The notes under the pieces are model-generated. The model made no database searches. It was not told the origin of the DNA and saw nothing but the letters and a program-made list of their open reading frames with translations. From assembly GCA_938049325.1 (NCBI GenBank), contig CALICC010000003.1:1-41936 (forward strand): 41,936 nt of DNA. Reading direction: 5' to 3'. This DNA comes from an uncultured Ilumatobacter sp. GTDB taxonomy: Bacteria; Actinomycetota; Acidimicrobiia; Acidimicrobiales; Ilumatobacteraceae. Below are positions 33,185-40,163 of this stretch, piece after piece. Every line of letters begins with the position of its first letter. The stretch's first letter is position 1. A program made the translations under genes and the position numbers.

Positions 33185-34825
33185 ATGAGTTCGCTGTCGC
33201 TCACACCGCACCCGTCATTCTCGGGCCGACCGGGTCCCGTGCTCGTGGTCGTCGCCGACGGTGTCGGCGTCGCACCTCCCGGGGCCAGCAATGCCGTGAC
33301 CGAGGCGAACACGCCGACGCTCGACGAACTCACCGGCACCGAGCTCTACACCGAACTCGCCGCACACGGACCAGCGGTGGGGCTGCCGACCGACGACGAC
33401 ATGGGCAACAGCGAGGTCGGCCACAACGCCCTCGGCGCCGGCCGCATCTTCGCTCAAGGCGCCAAGCTCGTGAACAAGGCCATCAAGACCGGTGCGATCT
33501 TCGAGTCCGAAGTGTGGGGCAAGGCGATCGAGCACGGGAGGAGCGGGACACTCCACCTCCTCGGCTTGCACTCCGACGGTGGGGTCCACTCGAGCCTCGA
33601 GCATCTGTACGCGCTCCTCCGCCAAGCCGCCGATGAAGGCGTCACGAGCTGCGCTGTCCACATCTTGCACGACGGTCGCGACGTCGACGCTCGCTCGGCG
33701 CTGCGCTACATCGAGCAGACCGAAGCAGTGCTGAGCGAGATCAACGCAGGCGCTGACGACCGCGATTTTCGCATTGCGTCGGGCGGCGGCCGCATGGGGA
33801 TCACGATGGATCGATACGGCGCCGACTGGCCGATGGTCGAGCGCGGTTACCGCTGCCACGCACACGGCGAAGGCCGCGAGTTCGCGTCGGCAACCGAGGC
33901 GGTCGAGACCATGTACGCCGAGTCCGACTCGGGCGATCAGTACCTCGGCGAGTTCGTCGTGATGCGCGACGGAGCTCCAGCGGGCACCATCGTCGACGGC
34001 GACGCCGTGGTGTTGTTCAACTTCCGCGGCGACCGAGCGATCGAGATCTCGCGCGCCTTCGAGGAGACCGACTTCGACGTCTTCGACCGCACCGGCGCCA
34101 ACGGACGCCCACACCCCGACGTCTTCTACGCGGGGATGCTGCAGTACGACGGCGACGCGTTCGTCCCGAAGCAGTACCTGGTGGCGCCTCCTGCGATCGA
34201 TCGCGTCATGGGTGAGTTCCTCTGCGCGGAAGGTGTGCGCAGTTTTGCGATCAGCGAGACGCAGAAGTTCGGCCACGTGACGTTCTTCTGGAATGGCAAC
34301 CGGTCGGGCTACATCGACGAAGAACTCGAGACCTACATCGAGATTCCGTCCGACAACGTGGAGTTCGACACGACGCCGGCCATGAAGGTGCGCGAGATCA
34401 CTGACGAGACCATCGACCTGTTGCGGTCCGGCGAGTACCGCTTCGGCCGGCTCAACTTCCCGAGCGGCGACATGGTCGGCCACACCGGCCACCTGCACGC
34501 AACCGTCGAAGCAATGGAGATCATCGACGAATGCATGGCCCGCCTCATCGAAGTGATCGACGACCTCGGTGGTGTGCTCGTCTTCACCGCCGACCACGGC
34601 AACGCCGACATCATGTTCACCGAGAAGGACGGCGTGCGATCACCCAAGACGAGCCACACGCTCAGCCCTGTACCGTTCGCCATTCACGACCCGAACTACG
34701 ACGGCGAGTACCACATGAGCGCTGCCGTCGGTGTCGGCCTTGCCAACGTGGCGTCGACCGTGTTCAACCTGCTCGGGTACGAAGCGCCGAACGACTACCT
34801 CGACTCGCTGATCACGTTCGGCTGA
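33185..34825 (+). CDS. gpmI: 2,3-bisphosphoglycerate-independent phosphoglycerate mutase
   Basis: A 546-residue alkaline-phosphatase-superfamily enzyme that interconverts 3- and 2-phosphoglycerate in glycolysis and gluconeogenesis. The metal/catalytic Ser 76 is in DDDMGNSEVGHNALGAGR. Further family motifs are GLHSDGGVHSSLEHL, HILHDGRDVDARSAL, GRMGITMDRYGADWPMVERGY, FNFRGDRAIEISRAF, TQKFGHVTFFWNGN, VGHTGHLHATVEA and FTADHGNADIM, covering the metal ligands. It is a metal-dependent (Mn-type) form by family. Length is slightly above the usual 510 aa. Own leaderless promoter; the convergent methyltransferase gene ends 51 nt away. Confidence 0.97.
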   Translation: MSSLSLTPHPSFSGRPGPVLVVVADGVGVAPPGASNAVTEANTPTLDELTGTELYTELAAHGPAVGLPTDDDMGNSEVGHNALGAGRIFAQGAKLVNKAIKTGAIFESEVWGKAIEHGRSGTLHLLGLHSDGGVHSSLEHLYALLRQAADEGVTSCAVHILHDGRDVDARSALRYIEQTEAVLSEINAGADDRDFRIASGGGRMGITMDRYGADWPMVERGYRCHAHGEGREFASATEAVETMYAESDSGDQYLGEFVVMRDGAPAGTIVDGDAVVLFNFRGDRAIEISRAFEETDFDVFDRTGANGRPHPDVFYAGMLQYDGDAFVPKQYLVAPPAIDRVMGEFLCAEGVRSFAISETQKFGHVTFFWNGNRSGYIDEELETYIEIPSDNVEFDTTPAMKVREITDETIDLLRSGEYRFGRLNFPSGDMVGHTGHLHATVEAMEIIDECMARLIEVIDDLGGVLVFTADHGNADIMFTEKDGVRSPKTSHTLSPVPFAIHDPNYDGEYHMSAAVGVGLANVASTVFNLLGYEAPNDYLDSLITFG

Positions 34826-34876
34826 GATCGGCGGGAAGACCACCGTCGACCCCGCACCTGTCGCCATGATCGGGAA

Positions 34877-35485
34877 CTATGCGCGGACCACCGACGGAGT
34901 GTGAAGGCCGACGAGCACCGACATGGTGGGGGCGACTTGGATCTCGGTGGCGCGAACGTCGGGGTGCGTCAGCCAATGGTGGCGACCTTGGTCGATCTCA
35001 CCGTTGAAGTGCGGCGGCCACTGCTTCATCGGGGCGAAGTCGTCGATCGTGAACGAACCGAACGGCTTGACGACGTCGGCCAGTTCGACTCGCCGGTCGC
35101 CGGTCTTGCCGGTTCCCCACCCGCCGTCGAACACCAACAGATCGAACGGCCCCTGTTCGTAGAGCTCGCCCGCGTCACCCTGCAGCACCGTGACGTTCGA
35201 GACGTCGCGGAAGACGGTTTGAGCGGCAGCCGCACGAGCCTCGTCGAGCTCGATACTGACGAACTCGACGGCGGGGTCGGCATAGCTCGACAGCCACCCC
35301 AGCCCTGCACCGGTGCCGGTGCCGATCTCGGCGACACGGCCGCCCGGCGCAACTCCGGCTCCGAGCGACTGCAACAACCGTCCCGTCGCTGGGTGCACAC
35401 ACAGCTCGAACGACAGCTGCTCGGCAGCGGCGACCGCGTCACGTACGAGCGGCGGCACGGTGGCGGGATCGAGCGCCGCGTACAT
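34877..35485 (-). CDS. SAM-dependent methyltransferase, O-methyltransferase type
   Basis: A 202-residue class I methyltransferase. The SAM-binding motif is VAEIGTGTGAGLGWLSSY, the acidic end of strand two is VSIELDEARA, and QGDAGELYEQGPFDLLVFDGGWG follows, as in catechol-type or predicted O-methyltransferases. ATG 35485 is preferred because GGAGGA stands 6 nt before it; ATG 35506 directly abuts the stop of the GGDEF gene. The substrate is unknown. It is co-transcribed with the GGDEF-RHH gene, so the two share a promoter, though a functional link is not evident. Confidence 0.85.
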   Translation of the reverse strand: MYAALDPATVPPLVRDAVAAAEQLSFELCVHPATGRLLQSLGAGVAPGGRVAEIGTGTGAGLGWLSSYADPAVEFVSIELDEARAAAAQTVFRDVSNVTVLQGDAGELYEQGPFDLLVFDGGWGTGKTGDRRVELADVVKPFGSFTIDDFAPMKQWPPHFNGEIDQGRHHWLTHPDVRATEIQVAPTMSVLVGLHTPSVVRA

Positions 35486-35506
35486 CGCAGTTCCTCCGAG
35501 CGACAT

Positions 35507-36115
35507 CTACATCTCCTCGGCGTACTCGGCGAGCAGCTTGTCGGCGGCTTCGCGCAACAAGCTCGCTTCGGTTCGATTGGTCGCCCGGGACAGCGCAGCC
35601 AAACGGTCGAGAGTCGCCCGGCTGTAGTAGTTGCTCTTCATCACCATCTTGTCTTCGACGTAGATTCCGACGCGGTTCCGCCCGGCGCGTTTGCTTCGAC
35701 TGAGCGCCTCGTCGGCGGCGCGCAGCAGCTCGTCGCCAGTGGTGCCGTGCGGAGGACGCGCTGCGAGCCCTGCGGACAGCGTGACCGGATGCGCCTCCGA
35801 GCCGAGTCCGATCGATTCGATGTGCACCCGCACTTCGTTGATCAACACCAGCGCGTTCTCGAGGCTGACGCCGGGAAACGCGACCACCCACTCGTCACCA
35901 CCAATCCGGTCAACGAGTGACTCCTTCGGGAGATTGGTGCGCAAGGCTCGCTCGAACGTGGCAAGCAATCGGTCTCCGTCAGCGCGGCCCGCCGCATCGT
36001 TGAAGTCGCCGAACCCGTCGAGGTCGGTCATCACCACGCTGATCGGAAGATCACGAGCGAAGTCGTCGATGGCGAGCGCCACCTCGCCTCGGCCCACCAC
36101 CTTGGAGATCCTCAT
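35507..36115 (-). CDS. GGDEF domain fused to a ribbon-helix-helix DNA-binding domain
   Basis: About 202 residues. Residues 1-155 are a full GGDEF (diguanylate cyclase) domain: VVMTDLDGFGDFND holds the metal Asp and nucleotide-binding residues, GDRLLATFERAL follows, and the active-site loop is RIGGDEWVVAF (GGDEW, a mild variant of GGDEF). LSAGLAARPP and RAADEALSRSKRAGRNRV complete the fold. There is no RxxD inhibitory site upstream of the loop. Residues 157-202 read as a ribbon-helix-helix: strand MVMKSNYYS, helix RATLDRLAALSRAT, turn, helix EASLLREAADKLLAEY. No sensor or membrane part exists. ATG 36115 fits the strong promoter (GTG 36121 possible). It could be a DNA-bound cyclase or a regulator that binds GTP or c-di-GMP. 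Confidence 0.82.
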   Translation of the reverse strand: MRISKVVGRGEVALAIDDFARDLPISVVMTDLDGFGDFNDAAGRADGDRLLATFERALRTNLPKESLVDRIGGDEWVVAFPGVSLENALVLINEVRVHIESIGLGSEAHPVTLSAGLAARPPHGTTGDELLRAADEALSRSKRAGRNRVGIYVEDKMVMKSNYYSRATLDRLAALSRATNRTEASLLREAADKLLAEYAEEM

Positions 36116-36123
36116 ACTCACTA

Positions 36124-36152
36124 CATATATACGTGTGTGGTACCAATGTCAA
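36124..36152 (-). promoter_or_regulatory. Strong promoter of the GGDEF-RHH gene
   Basis: On the minus strand a consensus TTGACA (36152-36147), 17 nt, and TATATG (36129-36124), within an AT tract TATATATG. The start falls within a few bases of ATG 36115. This is the best -35/-10 pair in the window. Confidence 0.7.
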
Positions 36153-36174
36153 CCGTCTGATGCGCTGCGCAGGT

Positions 36175-36221
36175 TTCTGGTCCACGGAAGCGTCGGAAAC
36201 CGACGCAGTTGTGGACCAGAA
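36175..36221. repeat. Nested perfect inverted repeat (double stem)
   Basis: Outer arms TTCTGGTCCAC (36175-36185) and GTGGACCAGAA (36211-36221) match over 11 bp. Inside, GCGTCGG (36190-36196) and CCGACGC (36200-36206) match over 7 bp with an AAA loop. It lies between the Nudix stop and the GGDEF promoter. It could be a terminator without T-run or a cruciform operator. Confidence 0.75.
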
Positions 36222-36285
36222 CAAGCCAGGGGAACAGACAAAGGGAGCGAGCGGGAGGGAGGGACCACCCGGGTGGGGCGTCGCG

Positions 36286-36885
36286 TCAGCGAGTGATGCG
36301 TTGTTGCGCAGCCCACTGCAGGAGCAACACGGTCTTGCCATCGTTGATCTCGCCGCTCGCCACGCGACCGAGGGCGTCGTCGAGGCCGAGTTCGAGTACC
36401 TCGATGTCCTCGCCCTCGTCGGCGACGCCACCGCCGTCTGCCACCTTGTCATCGGGCGAGTAGTCGGCAGCGAAGAACGCCACGCGCTCGGTCACCGAAC
36501 CCGGGCTCATGAACAACTCGAACAGGTACGTCACCGAACCGACCCGGTAGCCGGTCTCCTCTTCGACCTCGCGCCGGATCGCCGACTCGGGATCGTCACC
36601 GTCGAGCAGTCCGGCGGGCGCTTCGATCAGCATCCCGTCCGGATGACCGTTCAGATATGCAGGTACCCGGAACTGGCGTGTGAGCACGACGGTCTCGCGC
36701 TCCCAGTCGACGAGCAAGATCGTCGCGCCATTCCCTCGGTCGTACGCCTCACGCTGGTGGCGAGCCCACTCACCGTTCGCAGACCGATAGTCGAACTCGA
36801 CTCGACGCAAGGTGTACCAGCTGTCGGACAGCACGTCGACGCGCTCGATGCGGACGTTCGGATTCGAGTCAGGACCCGGAGACAT
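36286..36885 (-). CDS. Nudix hydrolase, NudK/ADP-ribose pyrophosphatase type
   Basis: A 199-residue Nudix enzyme. The Nudix helix is at residues 92-114: GLLDGDDPESA then RREVEEETGYRV, containing the REVEEETG catalytic core that holds the metal. Upstream VVLTRQFRVPAYLNG and IEAPAG and downstream FMSPGSVTERVAFF match the sugar-nucleotide pyrophosphatase branch (ADP-ribose, GDP-mannose) rather than MutT. It cleaves NDP-sugars to NMP and sugar phosphate in the cytoplasm. The ATG is preceded by TACCGT with a 6-nt gap, so the mRNA is leaderless. Confidence 0.9.
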   Translation of the reverse strand: MSPGPDSNPNVRIERVDVLSDSWYTLRRVEFDYRSANGEWARHQREAYDRGNGATILLVDWERETVVLTRQFRVPAYLNGHPDGMLIEAPAGLLDGDDPESAIRREVEEETGYRVGSVTYLFELFMSPGSVTERVAFFAADYSPDDKVADGGGVADEGEDIEVLELGLDDALGRVASGEINDGKTVLLLQWAAQQRITR

Positions 36886-36891
36886 CGCGAC

Positions 36892-36897
36892 ACGGTA
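36892..36897 (-). promoter_or_regulatory. -10 box of the Nudix gene (leaderless)
   Basis: TACCGT on the minus strand, exactly 6 nt before ATG 36885. It lies in the 28-nt gap after the arylsulfotransferase gene. Confidence 0.45.
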
Positions 36898-36913
36898 CGC
36901 GGCGGCCGGGTTC

Positions 36914-38728
36914 CTACTCGTTCACCCAGTCGGGGCCGAGGTAGAACGACGAGATGCGCTCGGCTCGATACGTCACCCAGAGTTCGTTCGGCGCCGATCT
37001 GAACTCCCACACGACGTCGCCGCCTGACTGACCATCGGGCACGACTTCGCGCACCAGGATGTGCAGCGGATCCGCTGGATCGGGCGGGAACGCCCCGATG
37101 CCGCCGTGGGTGATCAGCACGTTGCCGTTCTCCAACACATCGGCGTCTCCGATGAATTCGGCATAGGCGACATCGCCCGACGCTTCGTTGTCGATGTGCT
37201 CCCAACGCTGTCGAGCAGACCAGTCAGCGGGGTCTTCCGAAGCATCGTCCACGTCGTAGATGACCGCGCGGCTGAACAACGGATTCGCCGGATCATCGGC
37301 AGAAGTACCCGGACGAACGTTGCCGTTGTCGTAGACCACCAGCGAACCGTCGACGTTCACTTCGACCGCGTGCTGGTAGTAGGTCGGCTCACCGTCGAGC
37401 GGCATCGTCGCGCCCGCACCGAGAATCCATCGAAGCTCCGATTGTGGGCCTTCGGCGTCGAGGTGGTTGAACGCAACGATCTGATTCGTGTGGCGCGACG
37501 AGATGATGATCGCGTCGCGCTCGGGGTCGTACACCGCGCTGTTCGCGTGCGTCCAGTCTCGTGTGTTCTCTTCCTGGAAAATCCCTTGCGGGACACAGAG
37601 TTCGATCCCGGGATGCTCATCGATACTCACCACGTCCCACAGGTCCCACGTGCGCACCACCGTGCCGTCGGGCTCGAATTCGACCGCGACGTCGCTCACC
37701 GCGTTGAACGGCGCCGGGTCGTCGGGGCAGAACGTCGCCCGCTGTTCGGGAGTGAGTTCGTGCACCGTGGTCGAGAGCGTCAAGATGTTGCCGTTCGGCA
37801 TCGGCCAGTTCTCATGATGCACTCCCACCAGGTCGATCCAGTCGGAGCGAACCGGAAGCGGATCGATGTCGCCCGGGTTGCCGGCGAGGGCCCCGACCCC
37901 ACCCTGAAATTCGACCTGATCGGGGTCCACTTCAGCAATCACCAGGTCGTCATCGACCGTGTCACCTTCGACCGACGACGGTTGCGGTCGCCAATGGCCC
38001 ACGACGTTGCCGAGCATGTCGATCTCGCGGATGCCGAACGGCCAGTAGAAGATGTTGAACGTGCCATCGGGCGTCGGCTCGAAACCCGCCTGCGCGCCCG
38101 TGTTCGCGTAGTACCACACGACCTCGCCGTCGTTGTCGTAGGCAACGAGGGTCTGGCTCGAGGGCGCTCCCTCTGGAATCTGGAGTGAGTCGAGCTCGAG
38201 CACCGTGTATCCGGGCGCGGCGCGGTCGGCGTCGACCGTGACCTCGTGCTCGGAGAACCACTCGGGGAGCGCCGACGTCGTGAACTCGCCCGCCTCAACC
38301 GATCCGAGCGATTCACCGTCTTCGTCGAACGCCTCGACGTCGACGAGGTAGGTGAGCTCGGCGCGCATGCCGACCAGCGGAATTTCGTGGTCGACCGCGG
38401 CCGCCACTGTGCGAGGTACCGCGACGCTGTGATCGTCGGAGGTTGCGGTGACTTCGATCTGGGCGGCCTGAGCAAGCGCAACCTCCACCGATGCGGCGAG
38501 TCCGATGTACGGACTGGGCTCGATCGCGATTCGAGTCACGACCCCTGGCTCGGTCGTGGTGGGTGAGTCGGTGGCGGGCGGCGCCTCGTTCGTCGCCACG
38601 GCCGGCGCAGTCGTGGCCGCATCAGATGGTTCGGTCGCGACTGTGGGCGCAGCGTCGTTGCCGTCGCTGGCACACGCACCAGCGAGGAACACGAACGAGG
38701 CAAACGAAACGACGAATCGACGAGGCAC
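36914..38728 (-). CDS. Arylsulfotransferase (ASST) family lipoprotein
   Basis: About 604 residues. A lipoprotein signal (FVVSFASFVFLAGAC) and a Thr/Pro-rich linker lead to a small beta domain and then a propeller of ASST type: DGEVVWYYANTG, HHENWPMPNGNILTLS, DWTHANSAVYDPERDAIIISSRHTNQIVAFNH, QHAVEVNVDGSLVVYDNGN and GGIGAFPPD near the end. ASST enzymes move sulfate from one aryl sulfate to another phenol outside the cytoplasm, via a catalytic His; the conserved His residues in the HHE and HANS segments remain. GTG 38728 begins just before the signal; the frame extends to 38812, but that would run into the divergent promoter. Function as sulfotransferase is inferred from the family. Confidence 0.8.
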   Translation of the reverse strand: MPRRFVVSFASFVFLAGACASDGNDAAPTVATEPSDAATTAPAVATNEAPPATDSPTTTEPGVVTRIAIEPSPYIGLAASVEVALAQAAQIEVTATSDDHSVAVPRTVAAAVDHEIPLVGMRAELTYLVDVEAFDEDGESLGSVEAGEFTTSALPEWFSEHEVTVDADRAAPGYTVLELDSLQIPEGAPSSQTLVAYDNDGEVVWYYANTGAQAGFEPTPDGTFNIFYWPFGIREIDMLGNVVGHWRPQPSSVEGDTVDDDLVIAEVDPDQVEFQGGVGALAGNPGDIDPLPVRSDWIDLVGVHHENWPMPNGNILTLSTTVHELTPEQRATFCPDDPAPFNAVSDVAVEFEPDGTVVRTWDLWDVVSIDEHPGIELCVPQGIFQEENTRDWTHANSAVYDPERDAIIISSRHTNQIVAFNHLDAEGPQSELRWILGAGATMPLDGEPTYYQHAVEVNVDGSLVVYDNGNVRPGTSADDPANPLFSRAVIYDVDDASEDPADWSARQRWEHIDNEASGDVAYAEFIGDADVLENGNVLITHGGIGAFPPDPADPLHILVREVVPDGQSGGDVVWEFRSAPNELWVTYRAERISSFYLGPDWVNE

Positions 38729-38824
38729 CCTTGCATTCGACCAGTCCTCACGACGAAAAGCTCGCAACTCAGAATTTGCAGCGACGCGCGGTTCGCCCGT
38801 AACTCCGCGCACGGCGCGAATGCG

Positions 38825-38830
38825 TAGTGT
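38825..38830 (+). promoter_or_regulatory. -10 box of the cNMP-domain gene
   Basis: TAGTGT, 8 nt before ATG 38839, in the gap divergent from the ASST gene. Suggests a leaderless or near-leaderless mRNA. Confidence 0.4.
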
Positions 38831-38838
38831 GTTCGTCC

Positions 38839-39264
38839 ATGGTCAGTAACAAGCAGCAAGTCGAGAGCCTGCGCAACGTCAAACTGTTCAGCAGTTGCAC
38901 CGACAAAGAACTCCGCAAGGTCGCAAAGGCGACCGACGAAGTGTCGATGACCGAGGGAACGCTCATCATCGACCAAGGCCAAACCGGCCGCGAGGCATTC
39001 GTCATCGTCGAGGGCGAGGTGATCGTTCGTCGCAACGGTCGCAAGGTCGCCGAGCTGGGCGCTGGTTCAGTGGTTGGCGAGATGTCACTGCTCGACAAAG
39101 GTCCGCGCACCGCAACCGTTGTGTGCCAGACCGACTGCACGCTGCTCGTCATCGACCAACGCCGCTTCCTCGGTGTGCTCGACGAAATCCCGTCCATCAG
39201 CCACAAGCTCATGGCGAGCCTCGCGTCAAAGATCCGCGAACTCGACCGCGCGTCGTTCGGCTGA
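38839..39264 (+). CDS. Stand-alone cyclic-nucleotide-binding domain protein
   Basis: A 141-residue protein that is a single CRP-type cNMP-binding beta barrel: LRNVKLFSSCTDKELRKVAK, GTLIIDQGQTGREAFVIVEGEVIV, then the phosphate-binding cassette GSVVGEMSLLDKGPRTATVV, which keeps the Glu and Arg that hold cAMP. There is no helix-turn-helix, so it is not a transcription factor itself. It ends with a helix (HKLMASLASKIRELDRA) that could dimerise. Such short proteins act as cAMP-sensing partners of other proteins; the partner is unknown. GTG 38827 is an alternative start adding four residues. Confidence 0.88.
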   Translation: MVSNKQQVESLRNVKLFSSCTDKELRKVAKATDEVSMTEGTLIIDQGQTGREAFVIVEGEVIVRRNGRKVAELGAGSVVGEMSLLDKGPRTATVVCQTDCTLLVIDQRRFLGVLDEIPSISHKLMASLASKIRELDRASFG

Positions 39265-39342
39265 CTCGCCGTTCGCTCGATCCTCCCGCGCACCGTCTTC
39301 GAGGATCCCCATGACGATCGAGCGTCAGTACTGCGAGTTGCG

Positions 39343-39348
39343 TAAGTT
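39343..39348 (+). promoter_or_regulatory. -10 box of the 39355 gene (leaderless)
   Basis: TAAGTT exactly 6 nt before ATG 39355, in the 90-nt gap after the cNMP-domain gene. Confidence 0.45.
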
Positions 39349-39354
39349 CACGCC

Positions 39355-40104
39355 ATGAACTTCGTGCAACTCCCCGACGACTGGCCGACACAACGAGGAA
39401 CCCTGCAACGAATCGCGACGCACGTCGTGGCCCAGGCTCAGCAGAAGGTGACCGGCCACTTTGCACTCATGGCCGTACCCGGCGGCTTCGGCACGCCACA
39501 GTTCGGCGCGGACCGCCAACGTGTCCGCGTGTCGGGCGGCTCGGTCTTCGTCGAAACCGCCAAAGGCCCGCGTGACGGTGGAGCCGAAACCTCGGTGCAC
39601 ATGATCGCCGGATCGACGCTGCGCGACCTTTGTGCCGCAGCGGGGTTCGAGCCCGACCCGGACTTCTCGGTCGGACACGACACACCCGAGCTCGGCGACG
39701 TCGACGAACCGCTCATGCTCGACTCGGAAACCACGACCGTGGTCGGCGACTGGTACCTCCTCGGTCAACGTGCGATGGATGTGACAATCGCCTCGCTGCC
39801 CGACCCGCAAGCGTCGGTCGCTCGCCTCTGGCCCGAACACTTCGACATCGGTATCGACCTCGCCGTCGACCCTGCCAACAAACCGGGCATCCGGACCAAT
39901 CTCGGCGCAGCGGCGGGCGATTCCTACCACGAAGAGCCGTATTTGTACGTCGGACCGTGGGATGACTCCCGACCCGGCCCCGCCGAGTTCTGGAACGCTC
40001 CGTTCGGCGCGACCCTCGGTTTCGGCGAACTCGATGCCGCCGAGAACCCCCTCGCAGCGGCCACCGAGTTCTTCTTGCACGGCGTTGCGTACTTGCGAAG
40101 CTGA
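39355..40104 (+). CDS. Conserved-looking protein of unknown function
   Basis: A 249-residue soluble protein I cannot assign. It starts LPDDWPTQRGTLQRIATHVV and has aromatic-rich blocks LWPEHFDIGIDL, DSYHEEPYLYVGPWD and EFWNAPFGATLGFGEL that look strongly conserved and ligand-binding, possibly a beta-rich enzyme-like fold. There is no signal peptide, membrane helix or known motif. A leaderless -10 box supports the start. It is followed after 59 nt by the iron-sulfur oxidoreductase gene on the same strand, which has its own operator-like palindrome, so the two are probably separate units. Confidence 0.85.
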   Translation: MNFVQLPDDWPTQRGTLQRIATHVVAQAQQKVTGHFALMAVPGGFGTPQFGADRQRVRVSGGSVFVETAKGPRDGGAETSVHMIAGSTLRDLCAAAGFEPDPDFSVGHDTPELGDVDEPLMLDSETTTVVGDWYLLGQRAMDVTIASLPDPQASVARLWPEHFDIGIDLAVDPANKPGIRTNLGAAAGDSYHEEPYLYVGPWDDSRPGPAEFWNAPFGATLGFGELDAAENPLAAATEFFLHGVAYLRS

Positions 40105-40137
40105 AAGTTGATGATGGCGGGGTTATGACCGCGACGT

Positions 40138-40151
40138 CTACCCGCGGGTAG
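40138..40151 (+). promoter_or_regulatory. Operator-like palindrome before the iron-sulfur oxidoreductase
   Basis: CTACCCGCGGGTAG is a perfect 14-bp palindrome. Its end overlaps TAGCTT (40149-40154), a possible -10 box 9 nt before ATG 40164. A TetR- or MarR-type regulator could bind there; the protein is not in the window. Confidence 0.45.
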
Positions 40152-40163
40152 CTTTGACACCGC

